DNA of 64,000 nucleotides, taken from Mesostigma viride (taxonomy: Eukaryota > Streptophyta > Mesostigmatophyceae > Mesostigmatales > Mesostigmataceae). How positions within the stretch are numbered: the first letter of the stretch is position 1; each line of letters starts with the position of its first letter. Below the pieces are notes generated by a model, which was not told the origin of the DNA, made no database searches, and saw only the letters and a program-made list of their open reading frames with translations. Shown here piece after piece: positions 11,951 through 21,477 of this stretch. The stretch lies in assembly GCA_009746045.1 (NCBI GenBank), contig RPFO01000114.1, positions 1,873,411-1,937,410 of the forward strand, given 5' to 3'. The position numbers were made by a program, and so were the translations under genes.

Positions 11951-12540
11951 TTCCCTTGATATCATCATGTGAAAAGACTGCCATGTGCTGAGCCAACCAT
12001 GGTTGACATGGTTGACTGCATGCAAGCTTTGTATGCCATGATCTCCTTGGTTCCTTGCCCTCCATAGTTCCAGTTTGTTGCCCATCTCAGGTAGGGCAGT
12101 TCAGGAGTTGTTGCTGTTTTGGTTAGCTTGGTTGGCATAAACCTTACACTCTAACCTGGGAGAAACATAGAAAATGCTGGTAAGGCATTTTAGTGCCATC
12201 ATCATTATTGCTATTCACATGCTTATAAGTCTGGCCATGCTCGAGGTACGGTTAAGGGCTATGAGGTGTGTGGCCACCCCTGTGTACTTCATAACATATT
12301 CAGCATGTATTTGATGCATGTTGGATGGCATGTAAAGTGTAATTGTGTTTATACTTGGTTACTGAGTGGTCCTTAGCGCCTGTCCGGTGGTCGTCTAGGA
12401 AACTCATCAGTGCGTGTCACAGTGACCCCCAACCTTGAGCATGTGTCGTCATCAGTGTGTAATAGTTATTTATATGTGCTTTTGGTCATAGATTTGCCGA
12501 GTTCTAATCATTGAGTTTACAAGGTAACCTTGGGTTGAGT
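11951..12540. other. No gene recognised
   Basis: AT-balanced sequence without a convincing exon or repeat on either strand. The phrase CCATGGTTGACATGGTTGAC near 12000 is a short direct repeat. Confidence 0.4.
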
Positions 12541-12728
12541 ATAGTGTATGCTCTCTTGGCATGTATGCCTAGCGATCGTGTTGCTATGCTTGCGCTTGCA
12601 AGGTTGGCCATGCCGAGGGCAGGTAAGGGCAGATGAGGTGCCTAGCTGTTTGCTTATGGGTGTAGACACCTCCCCCGCTGCCCTTGCACAGCTGGATGAG
12701 CTGAGGAACAAGAGGAAGCCAGCAGGTG

Positions 12729-13123
12729 GTCAAGAAGACGCTAGAGTACAAGGCTGAGGCAGCCCGGGCGTGGCATGTGAAGCGTGGCCATCGCTGGGAT
12801 GAGGGCAAGGTAGATGCCCAGAGGGGCCAGGTCACCTACAGCAAGGGGGTGCACTATGGGGGTGTGGGGGCTGCTACTGGGGGGCGGGGGCGGGCAGCAA
12901 TGAGGATGATGATGACACTGCACACATCCCTTGCTTGCGCTGCTCTAAGACCGATGCATCTGATGATGACCCTTTCTTGCTGTGCAGCACACCCGGGTGC
13001 GATGGGGGGCTCCACCTGAGCTGCACGGTCCCTCTCCTGCCCAGCGTACCTGATGGGGACTGGTTCTGCCCAGTTTGCTGTGGGGAAGACTGTGATGATG
13101 GCAGTGATAGTGACAGTGACTAG
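12729..13123 (+). CDS. PHD-finger protein, C-terminal exons (partial)
   Basis: The 3' part encodes a PHD zinc finger: CLRC (Cys codons at 12932 and 12941), then LLCSTPGCDGGLHLSC and WFCPVC, giving the C4-H-C3 order of this family. It ends with an acidic Asp/Ser tail and a stop at 13121-13123. PHD fingers usually read histone H3 tails in nuclear proteins. Upstream, a basic stretch beginning VKKTLEYKAEAARAWHVKRG follows an AG at 12727-12728 but is in another frame. The switch falls in a G-run (about 12877-12895), so a sequencing indel, an unseen intron or a pseudogene are all possible. A further exon may lie around 12660-12720. Confidence 0.6.
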
Positions 13124-13700
13124 TATAATGGACGCCCAGGTGGCATGCTGCCAAAGAGCATAACTTCCACACCGCTTGTCCAAATGCAGCCAGATTTTGC
13201 CAGCGTGTGTGTCGATGACTAATGGAATTTTGAATATCATGTTTGGCCCATTTCACATGTGTTTGGTATTTTATTATTTTTGGCATGTGTGAAAAACAGC
13301 GTTTTTGTACTTGCAAGAGCATAAAAATTCTAAAGCATGTCAGATATGGGTTGTGAGTGGCTCTAATTTTTGGCCACCCACGACCTGCTTGGACAATATC
13401 ATGCCTGGCCTGAATTGATGTGTGCATTGGCTGGGGCATACTGTGCCCTAATTAGCGTCTTTTTCTATTTTTAGCGCGATACCGGCGCGTGGTTGGGGGT
13501 AGAACCTTCAATGAATGCATGGATAACTCACTAAACATGTTATTTAGGGCCCCTAATCATGGCTGGGCATAATTCAATTGAATTCATATTGAAACAAGTG
13601 TATTCCAGTTTTGGGGGGTTTTGGTGGCACACCTCCCCTTAATAGACACGTGGCTGCGGATTAATTAATTAATTAATTAGACTCGTGCTCCCGTTGGGGA
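13124..13700. other. No gene recognised
   Basis: AT-rich sequence after the PHD gene with no clear exon. It ends in ATTAATTAATTAATTAATTA (about 13661-13680), a tract also present near 10960. Confidence 0.4.
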
Positions 13701-13712
13701 GTCACGGAGCAT
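13685..13712 (+). repeat. Short dispersed repeat (partner at 17502-17529)
   Basis: GTGCTCC, TTGGGGAGTC and GGAGCA are shared in order with 17502-17529 (CGCGCTCC, TTGGGGAGTC, AGAGCA). In both places the repeat follows a run of TTAATTAA, so a longer AT-rich element is likely. Confidence 0.5.
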
Positions 13713-13821
13713 TAACCCCGATGGATGGATGGATGGGTGCAAACAGTCCTACCGGCTGCGGATTGGGTGGATGGATGTAGCCATCTAGTTCTCCACTCTT
13801 TCTCCCGTCTTTGGACTGCCA

Positions 13822-13919
13822 TGCAGGACAAGACGCGGTGGAAGAAGATTGTCAAGGCGCACACGCCAGCCCCTGTGGGCAAGCTGCCTCCCCCCAAGAG
13901 GAGCCGTTTTGATGAGTAG
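13822..13919 (+). CDS. C-terminal exon of an unrecognised basic protein
   Basis: The frame encodes QDKTRWKKIVKAHTPAPVGK, then Pro/Lys/Arg residues and a stop. It may be entered through the AG at about 13826. Its second half is homologous to the repeat at 4624-4830, where the frame is decayed, so this is probably the tail of a multicopy or mobile gene. No domain is recognised. Confidence 0.35.
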
Positions 13920-14069
13920 CGTAGATAGGCTTTTCTAGACTAGATATAGCTTAGAGTTAGGTTAGTTCGATTACGCGGCTTCCTCCACACCACCCATCCA
14001 ACCTGGAATATGTGCTACATGATCTCCCAACGGAGACATGTTATAATTTAATTTAATTTAATTTTAATC
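13861..14069 (+). repeat. Dispersed repeat, copy 2 (partner at 4624-4830)
   Basis: Same order of blocks as the copy at 4624: CCCCTGTGGGCAAG, TTCTAGACTAGATA, GATTACGCGGCTTC, then CATGTTATAATTTAATTTAA. It covers a C-terminus plus the 3' flank, consistent with the 3' end of a retroposed gene or element. Confidence 0.8.
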
Positions 14070-14449
14070 TAGTCCCTAGTTACAGGGTTGCGGTCACCAC
14101 GGCCTGGGAATCGCTATGCATGGAGGCAGATGACGCGCAAAGATAGGTGGCATGCATGCAGATGTATAGTATAATGAACGCTTTTTTCCGCATTTTCCGC
14201 GGCCCGGCACTGAACGCAAATGGTTTTCACCTTTGCGGAGTGCCTGATCAGAGTATAATGAAGGCCAATACCACCCCTACCAGTTACCCGCCGCGAGGAT
14301 ATCCACGAGCCACGAGGTAGCCATGGCTGACGGCGGAGCTCATAACTTTCACGTTTGAGCACCGAATTTAGCCGTGAATATCACAATCGCTTCGTCTTTC
14401 TAAGACGCACATGCTGATATAATTTTCCGACGCTATTACGCAATATACG

Positions 14450-15061
14450 ATGAGCAAACGCCCATCGACGCAACGCAGCCTGACGGCTGCGCTCGGCAAT
14501 GAAAATACGTCTGCAGCTCCGGCTGCAGCTTCGCCATCAGGGCCGGAAGGCAGTGGTGACACTAGTCGCGCACTGGTGGTCGCCCAGCACCCTCCCGGGC
14601 TTCCTGCCTCGCCCTCAGCCTCGCCCGAGCTAAAACACAGCCGCCCAACCGAACCAAGCTGGTCTGAGCGCGACTTTGACGTTGACGGGTTATTTTCCAC
14701 CTTCGACGATGCCAGACCCGGCTTTTTCGACATGCCACCGATCAAGATACTGCTGGAGCTCGTGTTTTATGGGTCATACGCCTCCATTTTCGACCTGTGC
14801 CAGCGCCTTCATAGCCATTACCGCCTCCGCACTGGACCTGACGGCCGGTTTACTCACCGACCTGAGAACCTGGCCCGCTGGTCTCGGCGCCCCCGTCTTC
14901 AGCTCGCCGCCCTCTTTTCCATCCTTCAGCGCTCTGTCACGGACCTCTGGACCCCCTCCCCCTTGACCGAATCCACCTTCCTCCTCCACCTCCACGAAGC
15001 CATCTCACAGCACGTGATGCCCCTAGCTGCAGATGTGGCAGCTGTGAGAGGGGATTCATAG
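14450..15061 (+). pseudogene. Gag-like ORF interrupted by a transposon, 5' part
   Basis: An open frame from ATG at 14450 encodes a Ser/Pro/Ala-rich N-terminus (MSKRPSTQRSLTAALGNE), then a more ordered segment (IKILLELVFYGSYASIFDL), and breaks at 15048 where an element begins; the last few codons and the stop at 15059 belong to that element. If the element is removed and one TGA kept, the frame continues as AAV-SRTLAAEL into 63654. Low complexity followed by a probable coiled coil suggests an ORF1/gag protein of a retroelement, but no zinc knuckle or other diagnostic motif is visible. A host gene is possible. Confidence 0.5.
15045..15047 (+). repeat. Target-site duplication TGA, left
   Basis: TGA precedes the left end of the outer element and recurs at 63651-63653 after the right end. 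Only three bases, so the weight comes from the matching terminal repeats and the rejoined reading frame. Confidence 0.6.
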
Positions 15062-15129
15062 GTGTTTGCTCAATTTCACAAGTCTTCAAATGAGTAAAAA
15101 AAAAATCAGTCAGATCTGAGGGTACCTAA

Positions 15130-17140
15130 AGCTGGACTGTTGCAGGCAGCATGTAGACCATGAAAATAGACCACCCACGAAAATTGGGCTCATTCTGAGC
15201 TCAAATGGTGACATGTGACAGCATACATGTGCAGTTTTTCGTCATTTCCCCCCTTTACTTACATGAAACAAATATGAATAGTGGACAAATGAACTCATTT
15301 CAGGCTGGATTCTTGCAGGCAGCATCTAGACCATGAAAATAGACCACCCACAAAAATTGGGCTCATTCTGAGCTCAAATGGTGACATGTGACAGCATACA
15401 TGTGCAGTTTTTCGTCATTTTCCCCCTTTTCTTACATGAAACAAATATGAATAGTGGACAAATGAACTCATTTCAGGCTGGATTCTTGCAGGCAGCATGT
15501 AGACCATGAAAATAGACCACCCACAAAAATTGGGCTCATTCTGAGCTCAAATGGTGACATGTGACAGCATACATGTGCAGTTTTTCGTCATTTTCCCCCT
15601 TTTCTTACATGAAACAAATATGAATAGTGGACAAATGAACTCATTTCAGGCTGGATTCTTGCAGGCAGCATCTAGACCATGAAAATAGACCACCCACAAA
15701 AATTGGGCTCATTCTGAGCTCAAATGGTGACATGTGACAGCATACATGTGCAGTTTTTCGTCATTTTCCCCCTTTTCTGACATGAAACAAATATGAATAG
15801 TGAACAAATGAACTCATATCAGGCTGGATTCTTGCAGGCAGCATTTATACCATGAAAATAGACCACCCACAAAAATTGGGCTCATTATGAGCTCAAATGG
15901 TGACATGTGACAGCATACATGTGCAGTTTTTCGTCATTTTCCCCCTTTTCTTACATGAAACAAATATGAATAGTGAACAAATGAACTCATTTCAGGCTGG
16001 ATTCTTGCAAGCAGCATCTAGACCATGAAAATAGACCACCCACAAAAATTGGGCTCATTCTGAGCTCAAATGGTGACATGTGACAGTGTAAATATGCAGC
16101 TTTTCGTCATTTGCACCGGTTTCTTACATGAAACAAATAGGAATCATGACCAAATGAACTCATATCGATCGAGCTGCCAGGATTCTTGCAAGCAACATTT
16201 AAACCATAATACTACACCACCTACAAAAATTGGGCTCATTATGAGCTCAAATGGTGACATGTGACAGTATAAATATGCAGTTTTACGCCATTTTCATCGT
16301 TTTCTTACACGAAATAAATAGGAATCATGACCAAATGAGCTCATATCGAGCTGGATTCTTGCAAGCTACATTTAAACCATAATACTAGACCACCTACAAA
16401 AATTGGGCTCATTATGAGCTCAAATGGTGACATGTGACAGTATAAATATGCAACCTTTTGTCATTTGCACCGGTTTCTTACATGAAACAAATAGGAATCA
16501 TGAACCAATGAACTCATATCCAGCTGGATTCTTGCAAGCAACATTTAAACCATAATACTACACCACCTACAAAAATTGGGCTCATTATGAGCTCAAATGG
16601 TGACATGTGACAGTATAAATATGCAGTTTTACGCCATTTTCATCGTTTTCTTACACGAAATAAATTATAGGAATCATGACCAAATGAGCTCATATCGAGC
16701 TGGATTCTTGCAAGCTACATTTAAACCATAATACTAGACCACCTACAAAAATTGGGCTCATTATGAGCTCAAATGGTGACATGTGACAGTATAAATATGC
16801 AACCTTTTGTCATTTGCACCGGTTTCTTACATGAAACAAATAGGAATCATGAACCAATGAACTCATATCCAGCTGGATTCTTGCAAGCTACATTTAAACC
16901 ATAATACTACACCACCTACAAAAATTGGGCTCATTATGAGCTCAAATGGTGACATGTGACAGTATGAATATGCAGTTTTACGCCATTTGCACCGGTTTCT
17001 TACATGAAACAAATATGAATAGTGACCAAATGAACTCATATCAAGCTGGATTCTTGCAAGCAACATTTAAACCATAATACTAGACCACCTACAAAAATTG
17101 GGCTCATTCGATCTGAGCTCAAATGGTGACATGTGACAGT
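15130..17140 (+). repeat. 173-bp subterminal satellite, left array, about 11.5 copies
   Basis: The period, measured from successive GGGCTCATTCTGAGCTCAAA landmarks (15186, 15359, 15532, 15705), is exactly 173 bp. Copies near the outer end are almost identical; those from about 16100 inward are more diverged and share their own variants (TATAAATATGCA, CACCGGTTTCTTACA). This gradient suggests recent amplification near the terminus. Confidence 0.95.
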
Positions 17141-17146
17141 ATATAT

Positions 17147-17349
17147 GAAAAGAGACAACAAACGTGGACTGAAGCATTGGCACGCTGAGCCCCGTGCATG
17201 TCTGAGACCAGTTGTCTGAAAAGAGACAACAAACGTGGCAGCATGGCACGCCGAGCCCCGTGCATGTCTGAGACCAGTTGTCTGAAAAGAGACAACAAAC
17301 GTGGAAGCATGGCACGCCGAGCCCCGTGCATGTCTGAGACCAGTTGTCT
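17147..17349. repeat. 66-bp tandem repeat, three copies
   Basis: Three near-identical units starting GAAAAGAGACAACAAACGTG and containing GAGCCCCGTGCATGTCTGAG. No gene is seen between here and 17748. Confidence 0.9.
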
Positions 17350-17501
17350 GAACTGAAACGTAAAAAGCGCGGATCCGCGTAAGGCGCGATGTCTACTGGC
17401 TCAGGACAGTATATATATATAAGTAACATTTAAACTCAGCCCAGTTTTGACGTCATTTCCAACTGAAAAAATTATTAATTAAATAATTCATTGATAAAAC
17501 A

Positions 17502-17529
17502 CGCGCTCCTATTGGGGAGTCGCAGAGCA
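17502..17529 (+). repeat. Short dispersed repeat (partner at 13685-13712)
   Basis: See the partner entry; GCTCC, TTGGGGAGTC and GAGCA are conserved, downstream of an ATTAATTAAATAATT tract. Confidence 0.5.
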
Positions 17530-17748
17530 CAATAATACATGTTAAAGTGCTTTTCATCCCTGTATGTTGCACGCTGGGATCTAAAACTGAAAAATTTAAA
17601 CTCACATCAATAAGGCTAGTCTGAGTCTGAGTCATCAATTATGTGGGGAGGGCGGCGCTTGTGGCGCGGGGTCGCCTTCGCTAATTGCTTGCTAGCCGTG
17701 CCCCGGTGTGCGACCTGCTTCGATCCGAACGCACTCTACTATCTCCGC

Positions 17749-18039
17749 CTAACCTCGCGCAGTCGAGTCGGGTGGCAGATTGGGTAACTCTACACCTGGG
17801 CATGCGCAAAGCGCAGCTCGCACCTCATCTAACCCTACTATTTCATCGTCCCCGTCTGTGTAGAGCACATGGACCATGTTGTGCTCCTTATTAAACGCCG
17901 TCACATGGGCATGATACCGCTTCTCCCCTGAGTTTGGGCCTGAAAATATCTTGCATACCGGGGTCCCCACCAACCATTCCGGCTCGTGCACGTCCATGAC
18001 ATGCGATTTGAAAAGTGCCATCGCCGTCTTCTCCGCCAT
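17749..18039 (-). CDS. Tudor/SH3-like domain protein fragment
   Basis: A 96-residue frame includes GTPVCKIFSG, then RYHAHVTAFNKEHNMVHVLY, then TDGDDEIVGLDEV. This is the spacing of plant and algal Tudor-like barrels (a beta strand with a Gly, an aromatic-rich strand, then VxYxDGDxExxxxxEL). Such domains bind methylated Lys/Arg or nucleic acid and occur in chromatin and transposon proteins. It lies in the core of the outer element. No partner exon is seen, so it may be a captured fragment or a small cargo gene. A similar domain occurs around 56740-56910. Confidence 0.5.
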   Translation of the reverse strand: MAEKTAMALFKSHVMDVHEPEWLVGTPVCKIFSGPNSGEKRYHAHVTAFNKEHNMVHVLYTDGDDEIVGLDEVRAALCACPGVELPNLPPDSTARG

Positions 18040-18151
18040 TGCTGATTCCGTTTTCTGTGCTTATTCCGTTTTCCCACCCCTCATGTTTCGCGCACATACG
18101 AAAAGGACTTGAATTTCCTTGCTAACAGGTCGGTCTCGGCAATTCATCTTG

Positions 18152-18165
18152 CATTCACTGGAATT
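18152..18165 (+). repeat. LINE target-site duplication, left
   Basis: CATTCACTGGAATT also occurs at 18902-18915. Both lie in copies of the 109-bp tandem repeat, and the DNA between them is foreign to that repeat. Confidence 0.7.
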
Positions 18166-18901
18166 TCGGGGAAATGGGTATATTTTATTAGCCAATTATG
18201 GACCAAAGAGGTGAGAGGGGAAATGAGTATCAGCGAATCCTAATGAAGGTGGGCACACACACGTGTGGCGGTGACAGGTGAAAGGCTAATAGGGCGCGTT
18301 ATTAGACCAGGGAAGCCATTGGACCTGAGTAATGTCGCCATGAGGCATACTGGTGAATACCTGATTACGGCCCAGTAGATCATGAAAAAGCTGGAGCGGG
18401 CTGGGCTTGTCGTTATTGGGCCCTGGGTCCCACACCCTGTGTTGTTCCTGAGCTAACAGCCAGTAGCGGCGCATAGCCGCATTCCATAGGTATATAAAGC
18501 GCCGGACTACGCCGCCGCGGGTATACTCCTCGCGGACCTTAAAGACGGTCTCGTTGCGTATGGTCCATATCGCGTATAGCATAGTAGTGCGTAGCCATAT
18601 CCATTCTGCTTGGGAAACTGAAAGCTCGGTCCCTGGTGTGCCAGCAATACCGAAAATGATGGTACGCACGCTGATTGGGAGAGTGGGTGGCGATGCCGTC
18701 CATGCGGCCCAGATGTTAATGAGCCACGTCCAAACCCCAGGGAGATTACAATAAAGAAACCTGTGCTCAATGGTTTCACTAGGGTGCGTGCACAGGCATG
18801 ATGCATCATGACCAAAACGCTCGTGGAGCGTAGCACAGACCCCTATCGCCCTATGCATCAAAAGGTGTTGTACATCAGTGGCCCTGCGGTCCACGAGAGG
18901 A
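18166..18901 (-). mobile_element. 5'-truncated LINE, zf-RVT end, with 14-bp target duplication
   Basis: The minus strand (frame open 18918-18286; the first residues come from the flanking repeat) encodes the C-terminal part of a non-LTR retrotransposon polyprotein. It has the zinc-binding module after reverse transcriptase: CLCTHPSETIEHRFLYC, which is C-x-C-x(7)-H-x(4)-C, followed by WTWLINIWAAW and WLRTTMLYAIWTIRNETVF. The upstream RT and endonuclease domains are absent, as expected from incomplete reverse transcription. The 736-bp insert is bounded by CATTCACTGGAATT on both sides. No poly(A) tail is visible at its 3' end (near 18166). Confidence 0.75.
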
Positions 18902-19830
18902 CATTCACTGGAATTCATTCATCGAAGCCCCGAGACTCCCCGTCCAGTCTGAACATACGAAAAGGACTTGAATTTCCTTGCTAACAGGTCGGTCTCGGCA
19001 ATTCATCTTGCATTCACTGGAATTCACTCATCGAAGCCCCGAGACTGCCCGTCCAGTCTGAACATACGAAAAGGACTTGAATTTCCTTGCTAACAGGTCG
19101 GTCTCGGCAATTCATCTTGCATTCACTGGAATTCACTCATCGAAGCCCCGAGACTGCCCGTCCAGTCTGAACATACGAAAAGGACTTGAATTTCCTTGCT
19201 AACAGGTCGGTCTCGGCAATTCATCTTGCATTCACTGGAATTCACTCATCGAAGCCCCGAGACTGCCCGTCCAGTCTGAACATACGAAAAGGACTTGAAT
19301 TTCCTTGCTAACAGGTCGGTCTCGGCAATTCATCTTGCATTCACTGGAATTCACTCATCGAAGCCCCGAGACTGCCCGTCCAGTCTGAACATACGAAAAG
19401 GACTTGAATTTCCTTGCTAACAGGTCGGTCTCGGCAATTCATCTTGCATTCACTGGAATTCACTCATCGAAGCCCCGAGACTGCCCGTCCAGTCTGAACA
19501 TACGAAAAGGACTTGAATTTCCTTGCTAACAGGTCGGTCTCGGCAATTCATCTTGCATTCACTGGAATTCACTCATCGAAGCCCCGAGACTGCCCGTCCA
19601 GTCTGAACATACGAAAAGGACTTGAATTTCCTTGCTAACAGGTCGGTCTCGGCAATTCATCTTGCATTCACTGGAATTCACTCATCGAAGCCCCGAGACT
19701 GCCCGTCCAGTCTGAACATACGAAAAGGACGAATTTCCTTGCTAACAGGTCGGTCTCGGCAATTCATCTTGCATTCACTGGAATTCATTCATCGAAGACC
19801 CGAGACTGCCCGTCCAGTCTGAACTTCATA
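18902..19830 (+). repeat. 109-bp tandem repeat, about 8.5 copies
   Basis: The unit includes GAAGCCCCGAGACTGCCCGT and GGACTTGAATTTCCTTGCTA. Copies are almost identical; one near 19728 lacks a few bases. Another partial copy lies at 18096-18165 on the far side of the LINE, so the LINE inserted within the array. Confidence 0.95.
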
Positions 19831-20029
19831 CTACCGTTGTACGAAATTCAGACTGCACGAACCTCGAGGATTGTCAATGAATGCCCATGAATTTCATTTG
19901 GTCGCACAAAAATGTTTTATTCAAGAGAACAGTGGCAATGGCATCAAACTGCATTGTTTTCCTTTCATTTGTCACCTTTTGAGCTGTAAACAGTCTATTT
20001 TGATGGTCTACATGCTGCTTACAAGTTTC
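19831..20029. other. Core DNA and decayed satellite copy
   Basis: No gene. From about 19930 the sequence resembles a very diverged copy of the 173-bp satellite (CATTTGTCACCTTTTGAGCT, GTCTATTTTGATGGTCTACA). Confidence 0.5.
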
Positions 20030-20814
20030 CAGCCTGATCTGAGTTCATTTGTTCAATATTCATATTTGTTTCATGTAAGATAACCGAGAAAATGACGAAA
20101 AACTGCACATGTATGCTGTCACGTGTCACCATTTGAGCTCAGAATGAGCCCAATTTTTGTGGGTGGTCTATTTTTATGGTCTAGATGCTGCCTGCAAGAA
20201 TCCAGCCTGAAATGAGTTCATTTGTTCACTATTCATATTTGTTTCATGTAAGAAAAGGGGGAAAATGACGAAAAACTGCACATGTATGCTGTCACATGTC
20301 ACCATTTGAGCTCAGAATGAGCCCAATTTTTGTGGGTGGTCTATTTTCATGGTCTAGATGCTGCCTGCAAGAACCCAGCCTGATATGAGTTCATTTGTTC
20401 ACTGTTCATATTTGTTTCATGTAAGAAAAGGGGGAAAATGACGAAAAACTGCACATGTATGCTGTCACATGTCACCATTTGAGCTCAGAATGAGCCCAAT
20501 TTTTGTGGGTGGTCTATTTGCATGGTCTAGATGCTGCCTGCAAGAATCCAGCCTGATATGAGTTCATTTGTTCACTATTCATATTTGTTTCATGTAAGAA
20601 AAGGGGGAAAATGACGAAAAACTGCACATGTATGCGGTCAAATGTCACCATTTGAGCTCAGAATGAGCCCAATTTTTGTGGGTGGTCTATTTTCATGGTC
20701 TAGATGCTGCCTGCAAGAACCCAGCCTGATATGAGTTCATTTGTTCACTGTTCATATTTGTTTCATGTAAGAAAAGGGGGAAAATGACGAAAAACTGCAC
20801 ATGTATGCTGTCAC
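20030..20814 (-). repeat. 173-bp subterminal satellite, right array, first part
   Basis: The same satellite as at 15130-17140 in reverse orientation, about 4.5 copies. It is cut at 20814 by the inner element and resumes at 62616. Confidence 0.95.
20811..20814 (+). repeat. Target-site duplication TCAC, left
   Basis: TCAC here and at 62616-62619. Joining GCTGTCAC to ATGTCACC restores exactly the sequence of intact satellite copies, so the empty site is known. Confidence 0.85.
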
Positions 20815-20841
20815 GGGCGTCCCCAACATCTACTGCTCCAA

Positions 20842-21477
20842 TTTTGGTACTTTTGAAATTCCATGCCTGGAGCGCAAAGTTTTAAGTTTGCAATATATGT
20901 GCCGTTTGTAGCTCTAGCTCTATAATAACCTGACCAACCCCGCATTCCTCAAAGTAGCACTTGTTGCCTATTCTCAAATGTTATGCGAATCACATGATTA
21001 GGATCTGCTTCACGATTGCTATTGCTCGAGATTCAATTAAGAATGATTGAGATCAATAAATGATGAACCAAATAAACTAAATTAGGCCACTTGACAAGTT
21101 CATGATCCATTTACATTGTACAATTAAGCGATTAATTAATTCATAAATCATACATTACATGGGATACCCCCGTCGACGAGCTCGTGGTACGTACAATGAA
21201 ACATTTGAGTTTGTAACATGTCTCCATGGATATATACATGTATGCTGGACCTCGCGCATCTCAGCCCTCTAAGAAATGTTATTTGAACTCAGGTCTAGAT
21301 CTAAATATATACATGATCTGGATAATATTATACACTTCCTTAAAAGAGCATGAATCGAGCTTTACAATTCAGGACAAGGAACTCGTTTGCAAATCACGGC
21401 TGAAAGGCAAGTGCTCACAACGAAGCACGTGCTCTCAAGGCTGTCCACCTCGTCCAACCAAGCCCGGGCGAGCTGGC
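20842..21477. other. Left subterminal DNA of the inner element
   Basis: AT-rich and without a recognised gene. It probably includes the 3' untranslated region of the transposase gene. Confidence 0.4.

Noticed and set aside
15048-15060. CACTA-family assignment of the outer element from its 3-bp duplication and subterminal repeats
   Set aside because: Terminal bases are GAGGGGATTC, not CACTA/CACTG, and no matching transposase is present.
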